A stretch of 55,829 bases of DNA from Rhodobiaceae bacterium (GTDB lineage Bacteria; Pseudomonadota; Alphaproteobacteria; RS24), in assembly GCA_024639515.1 (NCBI GenBank), contig JAHEIG010000009.1, forward strand, positions 1 to 55,829. The letters run 5' to 3'. The position numbers were made by a program, and so were the translations under genes. Positions within the stretch are counted from its first letter, which is position 1. Each line of letters begins with the position of its first letter. Shown piece by piece: positions 26,549 to 35,678 of the stretch. The notes under the pieces were generated by a model. That model saw nothing but the letters and a program-made list of their open reading frames with translations. It was not told the DNA's origin and did no database searches.

Positions 26549-29542
26549 ATGTCTAAATCGCGCTTATTAAAAGGTGCTTCAATCTCTACGCTGATCTTGT
26601 CAATGTCAGCGGCGGCTTATGGCCAAGGAGCGATTGACGAAGTTGTTGTTACCGCGCGGAAGAAAGCCGAGAGCTTGCAGGATGTGCCGATCGCCGTTAG
26701 TGCGCTGGGCGAAGAAAAGCTCGATGAATTGGGCATTGACGTGTTCACCGATTATCTGGTGCAGATGCCGGGCGTGACCGCCGGTGGTTCTGGCCCAGGC
26801 CAAAACACCATTTATATTCGCGGCGTTGCCTCGACCACCCCGAACCTGACAACCGCTGGCGTTGCTGGCTTGGCACCAAATGTGGCGCTGTATCTCGACG
26901 AGCAGCCATTGACCCAACCGGGCCGTAACCTCGACGTTTATGCCGTCGATCTGGAACGGGTTGAGGTTCTGGCCGGCCCGCAAGGTACCTTGTTCGGTGC
27001 CAGCTCGCAAGCCGGTGTGGTGCGCTTGATCACCAATAAGCCGAAACTTGACGAGGAGCAGTACACGGTAAACGCCGATGTCGGCTTCACCAAGCACGGC
27101 GAGGGTAGCCGTAAAGTTGAAATGATTTTCAACCAACCAATTAGCGACACGCTGGCCATTCGCGGTGTCATCTTCAACGATTTCCAAGGCGGTTACATCG
27201 ACAATGTGGCTGGCACGATTGATGCCAGCGAGTCGGCACGTTTCCGTGAAGCTGGAACGGTACGCTCAAATGGCGTACCGGTGAGCGAGGCGCGGGCTGG
27301 CATGCAAAGCCGAAGCGGTATTCTCGCAGCACGCGCGCGGGGCGACTACACACCAGATCCGCTGCCAGAGGGTGCAATTAATCTGTTTGGCCTCGGTTCA
27401 GGTGACCGCACGCTGCCAGATGTCGGCTCGACCTTCAAAGAGAGTTTCCCAGATGTTGAGTTCCGCGAGGCCGACAATGCGGCTTTGGTGGAGCAAGATT
27501 TTAACGACGCAACATATAGCGGCTTCCGCATTGGTGTGTTGAAAGAGTTCGACAATGATTGGTCGTTGAACGTCAACCACATGCAACAAAGCGTCGAGTC
27601 GGATGGTGTTTTCTTCACCGACCCTGAGCTTGGCGAGTTGCAAGTGCAGCGTTATGAAGAAGATACGCTGAATGATGACTTCCACAACACCAACTGGACC
27701 CTTGAAGGGCGCTTGGCTGCTTTGGATGTTCTGTATACAGGTGCTTTCACAAAACGTGAGACAGACCAGCGGGTTGATTACACAGATTATCTGTTTGTCG
27801 GTCAGTATCTGCCTTATTACATTTGCGATACATCGGTGACCTATCCAGAATATAACTATTCTTCTACTTCCTATAATACGGATGGAGTCGACATTGAGCC
27901 GAACCCAATTGTGCCAGCTGGCGGATACACGCAAGGCACACCATTTGGGGTTTGCCATGCACCGAATTTGTTTGTGACCTCTGACTCAGAGACCGAAGTA
28001 TGGTCGCATGAATTCCGTGTGCAAACAGATCAAGATTTGCGCTTGCGCGGTACAGCTGGCGTCTTCACCAGCAAAACCGAGTTGAAAGAGCGCGTGGACT
28101 TTACCTATCCGGGGTCAGAATTTGCTCACATCATGCCGCATTTTGAGCGTGATATCGCCAATGCCGCCGTGCCCGGTTTCCATGATAATGGCTATGACGA
28201 AACAGTCGGCTTCCGTACCGGATCCGAGCCGTTTCCGACTGGCGTGATTTTCCGCAATGACGTGAAGCGCACCGACGAGCAGTTCGGTGTGTTTGGTGAA
28301 GCCAGCTACGATATTCTGCCGGATATGCTGACCTTCTCATTGGGCGCGCGCCGCTATGATGTTGAAGTTGATATGGAAGGCAGTGCCAGCTCGTCTTTCG
28401 GTAATGGTTTCCACCGTTCAACCGAAGCCATTGGCGACAAAAACGCTTTTGGTACGAATATCTCTGACCTTTATGATGGCGATGGTAAATACACTTTCAT
28501 CAATGACACAAAAACAGCCACCCACATTACCTTTGTTCGTTCTGATGTGACGGCCGGGGCCGGTGAGGTTCAGCTTGACGCAGACCGCGCGACGGCAATT
28601 CAGCAAATCAAAAATGCGTTGGAAGCTGCTGACGGGTGGAGCACCACCATACGCGGTTTCAATGGTCTCAATCTGTGTCTGCCAAACGCTATTTGTGATG
28701 CGGAAGTTGACGCCATTTACAACGCCGTTCACGCGCCAGATAAAGCCGAAACCGACGGCACCATCATGCGGGCTAATCTGACCTATACGCCGAATGATGA
28801 TTTGATGTTCTATGCGACATATTCGGAAGGTTTCCGTCCCGGTCTGTTGAATCGTCCAGGTGGCGCGTCAGGGCCAAACGGCTACACTGTCCCGTTCGAG
28901 TTGATGACCGATGAGGTCGAAAACTATGAACTGGGTTGGAAAACCACACTGTTGGATGGCCATCTGCGCTTCAATGGTAACGCTTTCTTCGTCAATATCG
29001 AAAACCTGCAAACGACGATTTTCGACCCAAGTATTGTCAATCTGTTCTTCTCTGACAATGCGGCCGACGCTGAAATCTCCGGTGTTGAGGGCGACTTCAT
29101 TTATGCCGTGCCAGAAGTTGATGGACTGCAGCTTTCAGGGGCGTTCTCGTTCCTCGACTCGGAAATCACCGAGGTGCATATCCCAACCAGTGATGTGATT
29201 GCTGGCAAAGAATTGGCCTTCGCGCCAGAATTCTCAGCCAATCTGTCAGCCCGTTATGAGTGGCCAACAGCCAATGGCGCGACCGCCCATGTGTTTGGCC
29301 AAGCCGCCTATACAGGCTCATCACGCTCCGACATTATTGAGATGAATGCTGGCGATATCGATTCGTCGACTGTGCTGAATGTATCGGCTGGTATCTCGAC
29401 CGAACAATGGTCGGTTGCTGTCTATGCCGATAACCTCACAGACGAACGGGCTGAATTGGCCAATAATTATGTCAATGACCGTGACCGTGTTACGGTTATG
29501 CGTCCGCTAACTGTGGGGCTTCGTCTCGGCCGTAATTTCTAA
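26549..29542 (+). CDS. TonB-dependent outer-membrane receptor
   Basis: This is a ligand-gated outer-membrane barrel of about 997 residues. It has a signal peptide ending near AAAYGQ, a TonB-box-like IDEVVVTARKK, and a plug domain (DVPIAVSALGEEKL through IYIRGV). A long 22-strand-type barrel follows, ending in aromatic-rich GLRLGRNF with terminal Phe. Paired Cys in two loop regions (YYICDT and FGVCHA; LCLPNAICD) may form disulfides. I start at 26549 (MSKSRLLKG) after a GGGGG. It resembles the iron- and glycan-uptake class common in marine and sphingomonad-like bacteria. The ligand is unknown. Confidence 0.88.
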   Translation: MSKSRLLKGASISTLILSMSAAAYGQGAIDEVVVTARKKAESLQDVPIAVSALGEEKLDELGIDVFTDYLVQMPGVTAGGSGPGQNTIYIRGVASTTPNLTTAGVAGLAPNVALYLDEQPLTQPGRNLDVYAVDLERVEVLAGPQGTLFGASSQAGVVRLITNKPKLDEEQYTVNADVGFTKHGEGSRKVEMIFNQPISDTLAIRGVIFNDFQGGYIDNVAGTIDASESARFREAGTVRSNGVPVSEARAGMQSRSGILAARARGDYTPDPLPEGAINLFGLGSGDRTLPDVGSTFKESFPDVEFREADNAALVEQDFNDATYSGFRIGVLKEFDNDWSLNVNHMQQSVESDGVFFTDPELGELQVQRYEEDTLNDDFHNTNWTLEGRLAALDVLYTGAFTKRETDQRVDYTDYLFVGQYLPYYICDTSVTYPEYNYSSTSYNTDGVDIEPNPIVPAGGYTQGTPFGVCHAPNLFVTSDSETEVWSHEFRVQTDQDLRLRGTAGVFTSKTELKERVDFTYPGSEFAHIMPHFERDIANAAVPGFHDNGYDETVGFRTGSEPFPTGVIFRNDVKRTDEQFGVFGEASYDILPDMLTFSLGARRYDVEVDMEGSASSSFGNGFHRSTEAIGDKNAFGTNISDLYDGDGKYTFINDTKTATHITFVRSDVTAGAGEVQLDADRATAIQQIKNALEAADGWSTTIRGFNGLNLCLPNAICDAEVDAIYNAVHAPDKAETDGTIMRANLTYTPNDDLMFYATYSEGFRPGLLNRPGGASGPNGYTVPFELMTDEVENYELGWKTTLLDGHLRFNGNAFFVNIENLQTTIFDPSIVNLFFSDNAADAEISGVEGDFIYAVPEVDGLQLSGAFSFLDSEITEVHIPTSDVIAGKELAFAPEFSANLSARYEWPTANGATAHVFGQAAYTGSSRSDIIEMNAGDIDSSTVLNVSAGISTEQWSVAVYADNLTDERAELANNYVNDRDRVTVMRPLTVGLRLGRNF

Positions 29543-29613
29543 GGTTCAGATGCCCGTCATAAGCTGTTTGAGGGTTCTCGGGATTCTGCCTTTAGCGCAA
29601 AGGAACGATAGCT

Positions 29614-31596
29614 TTGGCAGAAAATAGCGACAACAGTCTGAAAGCGGTGCAAGCCGCCATGCAGAACAACGCCTTTGCTGAGGCGAAAGAGCTGTTGGGC
29701 GAGATTTTGGCCGATAAGCCAGATTTGTTCGACGCCCATTACATGGCGGCAGTTTGTGAGCGCTATCTCGATGAGGGCGCGCAGGCGCAAATCCACATTG
29801 ACCGGATGAAACAGCTGTCGCCGGATTTTGGCCGCATCTATCAAGAAGAAGGCCATCTCTACGCCACCACCGACCCTGAGCGGGCTCTGCGGGCCTATCA
29901 ATTCGCTTGTCGTCAAAACCCGTCTCTGTTGGCCAGCTGGCGGGGTCAGGCGCACTTATTACAAGCCCAAGGCAAAATCGCTGCGGCTGAACGGGCGCTG
30001 GCCAGCGGCAAAAGCGTCGCCGCTCAGCCACAAGCCCTGCAGGCGGCGATGAACCACATGTATGAAGGCCGGTTGGGCCGCGCCGAGGAGATGTGTCGAG
30101 CGTTTCTCGCCAAACAAAAACACCATGTCGAAGGCATGCGCTTATTGGCGCAATTGGCCTTTCGTCTTGGTGAAAACGATCAGGCGGAATTTCTGCTCGA
30201 GTCGATTTTAGAGTTTCACCCGAGCTTGGATGATATTCGCCGCGAATATATCGAGGTGTTGAAAAACCGGCAGAAGTTTGAGCAAGCCGAAGCGCAATCG
30301 GCGATGTTGATTGAGCAAACCCCTGACAAAATACAAAACCTGTCGATTCATGGGATTAATCTGATGCAAGCAGGGCGCTATGACGAGGCGCTGGGGTTTT
30401 TCGATAAAATTCTAGACCGTGTGCCCGATGATTCGGTGACTTGGACGTCGAAAGGCCACGCGCTGAAAACCTTGGGCCGCGAGGCCGAAGCAATTCAGGC
30501 ATATCGCGCCGCCGTCGCCGCCCAGCCCCATCATGGCGATGGTTATTACAGTCTGGCGAATTTGAAGACCTATCAGTTCGAGCCGGCCGAGATTGATCAG
30601 ATGCAGGCGCAGATGCAAAGCGGCAATCTGTTTCCCGCCGATCGCGTGCATGTGTCTTTCGCGCTGGCCAAGGCATTTGAAGATCGCGGCGATTACCAGC
30701 AGGCGTTTGACAATTATCAGGCCGGCAATCAGCTAAAACGCCATCAAACCGGCTACACGGCCGAGGCCATGCATGATGAGTTGCAGCGCCAGAAAGATAT
30801 TTGCACCGCCGACTTATTCGCCGCCCAAAGCGGCAAGGGCCATGACGCGCCCGACCCGATTTTTATTGTCGGCTTGCCGCGCGCTGGCTCGACCCTGATT
30901 GAGCAGATATTGGCCTCGCATTCGCAGATTGAGGGAACGCTGGAACTGCCGAATATTTTGAGCCTGTCGCATAAATTGCGCGGCCGCCAATTAGACCATG
31001 AGGAGGTTGCGTATCCGCAAATCCTGCATGATCTATCAGCCGAGCAACTGGTTGATTATGGCCGCAGCTTTATCGACGACACGCAAATGCACCGCCAAGG
31101 CTCGCCGTTCTTTACCGATAAAATGCCGAATAATTTCCGTCATATCGGCCTCATCCATTTGATTTTGCCAAATGCTAAAATCATCGACGCGCGGCGCAAT
31201 CCGATGGATTGCTGCTTTTCCTGCTTCAAACAATTATTCGCCCAAGGCCAAGAGTTTACCTATGGGCTAGAGGATATTGGTCGCTATTACGCCGATTATG
31301 TGTCGTTGATGGCGCATTGGCATGAGGTGCTACCGGGCAAGATATTGCATGTGCAGCACGAAGATGTGCTGGACGATTTGGAAGGCCAAGTGCGCCGCAT
31401 GTTGGATTATCTCGGCCTGCCTTTTGAACCCGCCTGCCTCGATTTCCACAATACGGAGCGCGCCGTGCGCACCGCCAGCTCGGCGCAGGTGCGCCAACCC
31501 ATTAACCGAAAAGGAGTCGATGTGTGGCGGCCTTTTGAAGCTTATCTCGCCCCCCTTAAGGATGCGCTTGGGGCGCATTTTCAACCGGATAAATAG
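29614..31596 (+). CDS. TPR-repeat sulfotransferase family protein
   Basis: The N-terminal ~400 residues are tetratricopeptide-like helical repeats (for example AGRYDEALGFFDKILDRVPDD). The C-terminal ~260 residues are a sulfotransferase domain. PFIVGLPRAGSTLIEQIL-type sequence near residue 425 is the 5'-phosphosulfate loop of PAPS binding. The segment AKIIDARRNPMDCCFSCFKQLF is the 3'-phosphate loop. The start is TTG with AAGGA about 9 bases upstream. It probably sulfates a protein, lipid or glycan; the acceptor is unknown. The BCCT gene follows after 8 bp. Confidence 0.85.
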   Translation: MAENSDNSLKAVQAAMQNNAFAEAKELLGEILADKPDLFDAHYMAAVCERYLDEGAQAQIHIDRMKQLSPDFGRIYQEEGHLYATTDPERALRAYQFACRQNPSLLASWRGQAHLLQAQGKIAAAERALASGKSVAAQPQALQAAMNHMYEGRLGRAEEMCRAFLAKQKHHVEGMRLLAQLAFRLGENDQAEFLLESILEFHPSLDDIRREYIEVLKNRQKFEQAEAQSAMLIEQTPDKIQNLSIHGINLMQAGRYDEALGFFDKILDRVPDDSVTWTSKGHALKTLGREAEAIQAYRAAVAAQPHHGDGYYSLANLKTYQFEPAEIDQMQAQMQSGNLFPADRVHVSFALAKAFEDRGDYQQAFDNYQAGNQLKRHQTGYTAEAMHDELQRQKDICTADLFAAQSGKGHDAPDPIFIVGLPRAGSTLIEQILASHSQIEGTLELPNILSLSHKLRGRQLDHEEVAYPQILHDLSAEQLVDYGRSFIDDTQMHRQGSPFFTDKMPNNFRHIGLIHLILPNAKIIDARRNPMDCCFSCFKQLFAQGQEFTYGLEDIGRYYADYVSLMAHWHEVLPGKILHVQHEDVLDDLEGQVRRMLDYLGLPFEPACLDFHNTERAVRTASSAQVRQPINRKGVDVWRPFEAYLAPLKDALGAHFQPDK

Positions 31597-31604
31597 GACA
31601 TCTG

Positions 31605-33212
31605 ATGCGTAATATAGACAGCACTGACGAGTACAGCCCGGGGCAAGATAATGTCCGCCTATCGATTTTCGACTTTCATCATCCGGTGTTTCCCATCAGT
31701 GCCGCCATTGCCGTGGTGGTGTCGGGGCTTGTGCTGTCAATGCCGGGGCCAGCTTCGGAATTTCTGTTGTCGCTGCGCAATCAGTTGATGGACAGCTTTG
31801 ATTGGTTTTTCTCGCTGGCGGTGAGCTTGATCACGATTTTTATTCTCGGCCTATGCGTGTCGCCCTTGGGGCGGATAAAATTGGGCGGTCAGGCGGCGAC
31901 GCCTGAGTTCGGTTATGTCTCATGGATTTGCATGCTGTTTTCTGCCGGTGTCGGCATTGGCATGACGTTTTATGGCGCGGCGGAGCCACTGGCTTATTAC
32001 ACTGGCTGGTATGGCACGCCGTTTAATGTCGAGGCCAACACGGCGGCGGCTGAAAACTTGGCGCTTGGCGCCACTTTGTTCAATTGGGGCATCGGCCCTT
32101 GGTCGGTCTATGCGTTGGTCGGCTTGGGGATTGCTTATTTCACCCTCAATCGCGGTCTGCCAATGGCCCCGCGCAGTGTGCTGCATCCGGTGCTGGGCCG
32201 CCATACATGGGGCTGGCCGGGCCATATTGTCGATGCGCTGGCGATTTTGGCGACAGTGTTTGGGCTTGCCACCTCGCTCGGTCTAGGCGCCCGCCAAGCG
32301 GCATCAGGGCTGAGTTTCTTGTTCGGCATGGATAGCGGTTTGGTGACCCAAATCGGCTTTATCATTATCATCGCCATTGTCACCGTCGCCTCTGTGGTGC
32401 GCGGGCTAGATCGCGGGATTCGGGTGTTGAGCAATTTCACCATGGCACTGGCAGCGATTTTGCTGGCGTATATTTTGTTGGTCGGCCCGACGCAGAGCAT
32501 TTTGCTGAGCTATGGCGACGCGGTGGCGCAATATATCGGCGCTTATCTGCCGCTGAGTAATTTCATTGGCCGCGACGATGAAACCTATTTCCACGGCTGG
32601 ACAATTTTCTATTGGGCCTGGTGGGTTAGCTGGTCGCCATTTGTTGGCCTGTTTCTGGCGCGGATTTCGCGCGGTCGCACAGTGCGCGAATTTATCACCG
32701 TCACGCTGATTGCGCCGTTTATCATCGCTTTGGTGTGGTTCTCGTCATTTGGTACGGCGGCGATTCATCAGGCGAAAAACAATATTGGGTCGCTCGGCGA
32801 CGGCATTGGCGATGTGTCGCTGGTGCTGTTCCAACTGTTTGAAACCCTGCCCATGGGGGCACTGGCCAGTGTTGTCGGGCTGCTTCTGCTGATGGTGTTT
32901 TTTGTCACCTCGTCAGATAGCGGCGCCTTGGTCATCGACTCGGTGGCAGCCGGCGGTAAGGCCGAAACACCGGTTGTGCAACGGATATTCTGGGCCCTGA
33001 TTATATCGCTTTTCGCCACTGTCTTGCTGGTCGGCGGCGGGGCCAAAGCTTTGGACGGCCTGCAAGCATGGACGCTGACAGCGGCGCTGCCGTTCACATT
33101 TGTTTTGTTTGTCACGGCTTTCTCGCTTATAAAATCTATGCGTGACGAGTATCGTACCGTTTTTGGACCCATTGAGCAGGATATCAACGACAATGACGCA
33201 CCGCGCGGATGA
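31605..33212 (+). CDS. BCCT-family betaine/choline/carnitine transporter
   Basis: This is a secondary transporter of the betaine-choline-carnitine family, importing quaternary ammonium compounds or DMSP-like osmolytes with Na+ or H+. The 535-residue protein has about 12 membrane segments. Its hallmark block is WTIFYWAWWVSWSPFVGLFLARISRGRT, and GIGMTFYGAAEPLAYY lies near residue 125. The substrate cannot be fixed from sequence alone. It overlaps the following marR-type gene by 20 bp, which suggests joint expression. Confidence 0.93.
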   Translation: MRNIDSTDEYSPGQDNVRLSIFDFHHPVFPISAAIAVVVSGLVLSMPGPASEFLLSLRNQLMDSFDWFFSLAVSLITIFILGLCVSPLGRIKLGGQAATPEFGYVSWICMLFSAGVGIGMTFYGAAEPLAYYTGWYGTPFNVEANTAAAENLALGATLFNWGIGPWSVYALVGLGIAYFTLNRGLPMAPRSVLHPVLGRHTWGWPGHIVDALAILATVFGLATSLGLGARQAASGLSFLFGMDSGLVTQIGFIIIIAIVTVASVVRGLDRGIRVLSNFTMALAAILLAYILLVGPTQSILLSYGDAVAQYIGAYLPLSNFIGRDDETYFHGWTIFYWAWWVSWSPFVGLFLARISRGRTVREFITVTLIAPFIIALVWFSSFGTAAIHQAKNNIGSLGDGIGDVSLVLFQLFETLPMGALASVVGLLLLMVFFVTSSDSGALVIDSVAAGGKAETPVVQRIFWALIISLFATVLLVGGGAKALDGLQAWTLTAALPFTFVLFVTAFSLIKSMRDEYRTVFGPIEQDINDNDAPRG

Positions 33213-33663
33213 CGCCCTAATTGCCTTACGCCAGATTTCCAACGCGACCTCATCTGGCTCGCGTAAATTGGCCAAAGCCTCTGATGTTTCGGTTTCGCAG
33301 TTTATTGCCCTGCAAGAGATTAACCGCGCCAGCTTGCTCAGCCCGTCGCAATTGGCCGAGCGCATGTCTTTGTCGCGCGGCACCATCACCCTATTGATGC
33401 GTAAATTAGAAGGCCGCGGCTTGGTCTCTCGCGTGCCAGACACCGTCGATAAGCGGCGGCATTTCTTCTCGCTCACCGATAATGGCAAGAGCGTGCTGAA
33501 TAATGCGCCAGAATTATTGCACGAAAAATTCACCCGCGCCTTTGGTCAGTTGGAAGCTTGGGAGCAATCGTCGATTGTCGCCGCCCTCGAACGCGTCGCC
33601 TCGCTCATCGACGCCGATGAAATCGAAGCCGCACCGATTCTGGAAGTCGGCGATTTGACCTAA
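33193..33663 (+). CDS. MarR-family transcriptional regulator
   Basis: This is a dimeric winged-helix repressor of 156 residues. The recognition region reads LSPSQLAERMSLSRGTITLLMRKLEGRGLV and the wing is RVPDTVDKRRHFFSLTDNG. The ORF track begins at 33142; I prefer 33193 (MTHRADDAL), inside the BCCT 3' end, with AGGA upstream. The frame's stop overlaps the next ORF's first possible codon. It likely regulates its own cluster. Confidence 0.88.
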   Translation: MTHRADDALIALRQISNATSSGSRKLAKASDVSVSQFIALQEINRASLLSPSQLAERMSLSRGTITLLMRKLEGRGLVSRVPDTVDKRRHFFSLTDNGKSVLNNAPELLHEKFTRAFGQLEAWEQSSIVAALERVASLIDADEIEAAPILEVGDLT

Positions 33664-33695
33664 TGGGCGCAGAAATTTTATTTCAGGAGTTCACA

Positions 33696-34715
33696 ATGAG
33701 CATTAACCGACAATGGCTGTTAGCGGCCCGCCCCGATGGCATGATTGGCCCGCAAAATTTCACTTATGCCGAGACCGAAATACCTGACATTGGTGATGAA
33801 GAAATCTTGGTGAAAAACCTCATGGTGTCTTTTGACCCGACGCAGCGCAATTGGATGGTCGACCGCCCGGGCTATTTGCCGCCGGTTGAAATCGGTGCGC
33901 CTATGCGCGCCGGTTCCGTGTCGCAAGTCGTGCAATCCAACCACCCGGATTTTGCCATTGGCGAATTGGTGCAAACGACCGGTTGCTGGCAAGACTATGC
34001 CGTTGTGACACCGGGCAAAGGACCAATGGGCGTGAATAAATTGCCACCCGGCGTCTCGCCTGAAATGATGTTATCCATTCTCGGCATTACCGGCATGACG
34101 GCCTATTTCGGCCTGATGGATATCGGCATGCCGCAAGAAGGCGAAACCGTTCTGGTGTCCGGTGCTGCAGGTGCTACAGGCTCGGTTGTCGGGCAGATTG
34201 CCAAGCTGAAAGGCTGCCGCGTTGTCGGCATTGCCGGTGGCGAAGAAAAATGCCGTTGGCTGACCGAAAAAGCCGGTTTCGACGCTGTTATTGATTATAA
34301 ATCTGAAGATGTTGCGGCCCAAATCGCCCATCATTGCCCTGATAAATGGGACATATTCTTCGATAATGTTGGCGGGCCGATACTGGAAGCCGCGCTCAAT
34401 CATATCAATCTTTTTGGGCGCGTTGTCTTATGCGGCTCCATTTCTACCTATAATGCCACCCAGCCCGAGCCTGGGCCCAACAATTTAATGGCGCTGGTGA
34501 CCAATCGCGGGCGTATGCAGGGATTTATTATTCTCGACTATCTTCCGCGCGCCATGGAGGCCATTGAACAGCTTATGGGCTGGGTTGCCTCGGGCGATAT
34601 TGTCTATGAAGTGGATATGGCGGAAGGCTTTGACAATATTCCGGCCACCATTCAACGGCTCTATACGGGGCAAAATTTCGGCAAGCAATTATTGAAAATC
34701 GCCGATCCGGAATAA
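33696..34715 (+). CDS. NADP-dependent medium-chain reductase (CurA / leukotriene B4 reductase-like)
   Basis: This is a zinc-free MDR-superfamily enal/enone reductase using NADPH. The 339 residues carry VLVSGAAGATGSVVGQIAKLKG (nucleotide fold, about residues 150-171) and IDYKSED. DIFFDNVGGPILEAAL, typical of CurA/YncB and prostaglandin reductases, is also present. The start at 33696 (MSINRQW) has a clean AGGAG. It is the last core gene before the island; no terminator is obvious after it. Confidence 0.9.
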   Translation: MSINRQWLLAARPDGMIGPQNFTYAETEIPDIGDEEILVKNLMVSFDPTQRNWMVDRPGYLPPVEIGAPMRAGSVSQVVQSNHPDFAIGELVQTTGCWQDYAVVTPGKGPMGVNKLPPGVSPEMMLSILGITGMTAYFGLMDIGMPQEGETVLVSGAAGATGSVVGQIAKLKGCRVVGIAGGEEKCRWLTEKAGFDAVIDYKSEDVAAQIAHHCPDKWDIFFDNVGGPILEAALNHINLFGRVVLCGSISTYNATQPEPGPNNLMALVTNRGRMQGFIILDYLPRAMEAIEQLMGWVASGDIVYEVDMAEGFDNIPATIQRLYTGQNFGKQLLKIADPE

Positions 34716-34812
34716 GTTTCGTCTCTCCCCTCTAGAGATGGCATTCCCTTTGATGACCCTGATACCAGTAAAATGGGGGCTTTTCGGCCACCTATTTACA
34801 TATGAACACACA
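34716..34812. other. Junction between core genome and island
   Basis: This is about 100 bp with no gene. It lies between the NADP reductase stop and the first copy of the primase-end repeat. I looked here for a fifth copy of the tRNA 3'-end core (TCTCCTGGGCACCA) that would mark the original distal attachment site and found none. The outer edge of the island is therefore undefined. Confidence 0.4.
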
Positions 34813-34987
34813 AAAAGCATATAAAAGGTAACATTTTGTGTCGCTGTGCTGATAATTTTTGGAAAGTTTAATAATTCATAGAAGGTAATTAAAACTTAAC
34901 CAAACTACCAGCACAGCAACACTGCTAGAAGAGCTCTCGACGATACACTGCTTGCCCCTGGCAAGCACGCGCTATCCTAAAATCTGA
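34813..34987 (-). repeat. Inverted copy 1 of the primase 3' end plus putative origin
   Basis: This ~175-bp block is an inverted, roughly 85% identical (by eye) copy of 37880-38055. It holds the last ~20 codons of the primase gene and the downstream region. That region has 14-bp inverted arms GTGTCGCTGTGCTG and CAGCACAGCAACAC separated by exactly 57 bp of AT-rich DNA. The same arms and the same 57-bp spacing occur in the other copy. Confidence 0.85.
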
Positions 34988-35056
34988 ATAAACACCCCGC
35001 CGCCTGGTCAGGTATGTCGCATTTTGGTCTACCATCTGGTCTACCATAACAGCCAT
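34925..35056 (-). pseudogene. In-frame fusion of integrase start to primase end (deletion remnant)
   Basis: A 43-codon open frame begins MAVMVDQMVDQNATYLTRRR, matching the first ~22 residues of the intact integrase (MVSMVDHMVDQNATYLTRRR). It ends DFRIARACQGQAVYRRELF, matching the primase C-terminus (DFRMARTNRGLEVYRRELF). The junction lies near SDF. This is the scar of a deletion in an older element where integrase and primase pointed the same way. It keeps the integrase Shine-Dalgarno, so a short peptide could be made, but function is doubtful. Confidence 0.85.
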
Positions 35057-35319
35057 GATCTCTGCTCCTCAAACAAATATGCTTGAAGATCAATGGCTTG
35101 GACCGTGAAACACGGTGCTTGAAACTTGAAAATGGTGCCCAGGAGATGGGTTCGATGCCTTTCCTAGGCTCCTAGCAAGCCCTGACCTTCAATAATATCA
35201 ATAGGTTAGCACTTTTGGGGGCTCGTGCAAATCCTATTTGTGGTCATCCATATGGTCTACCAAGCAAAGACCCGAGTTCCGGGTCACACGGGCCGTGAAA
35301 CATGGGTAATTGGGGGTTA
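35017..35319 (-). repeat. att-like junction copy A (inverted partner of copy B)
   Basis: Read on the minus strand, this block holds a pre-core arm, the tRNA-Leu 3'-end core TCTCCTGGGCACCATT (35131-35146), a hairpin ACCGTG-TTT-CACGGT, and an integrase start region. It is the inverted partner of 44389-44690. By eye the 203 bases from the outer end through the core are identical between A and B, and differences begin just past the core. It is in direct orientation with tRNA-Leu copy D. Confidence 0.92.
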
Positions 35320-35678
35320 CTGAAGCAGGGGTCGGAATGGGTTCGGGTGTTAATTGCCCCCCCCCACCCCCAATAGTTTACGGGCGGCGGCTCGGAACAT
35401 GGGGCTTGATTCATGGATCGGTGGAAGCGGCGCGCGCAAATACCAAATCTGAATGCTTTTCTTATCGTTCCTCAGGGGCAATGACCCAGAGGGCTATGCT
35501 GGTTGAAAAAATAGAGAGAATCAGGAAAAAATACAATTTAACTAAAACCTGCGGGGCAGAGTTTTGGGCAATAATAAAATTCAGTAGGGTTACATTCGAG
35601 GCCCTAGATTCACCCCTGCCTTCGAAATTTATCGCATCCGTCCGCACAAGCGGACCGATAAATTTTATAGGCACAAAA
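35320..35678. other. Leader of the primase gene, no separate gene seen
   Basis: This is about 360 bp between repeat A and my chosen primase start. The primase frame stays open through it, so the ORF track begins at 35310. The predicted residues show no domain similarity I recognise and include a Pro run from a C9-A-C5 tract near 35357-35371. I treat it as leader or regulatory DNA. Confidence 0.45.

Noticed and set aside
34716-34812. Fifth att copy at the outer edge of the island
   Set aside because: The core sequence was looked for on both strands and not found, so the original distal site seems lost.
35310-35678. Extra 123 residues at the primase N-terminus
   Set aside because: There is no recognisable domain and a Pro run comes from a C tract; the prim-pol fold begins at 35679. 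An alternative start in this stretch is not fully excluded.
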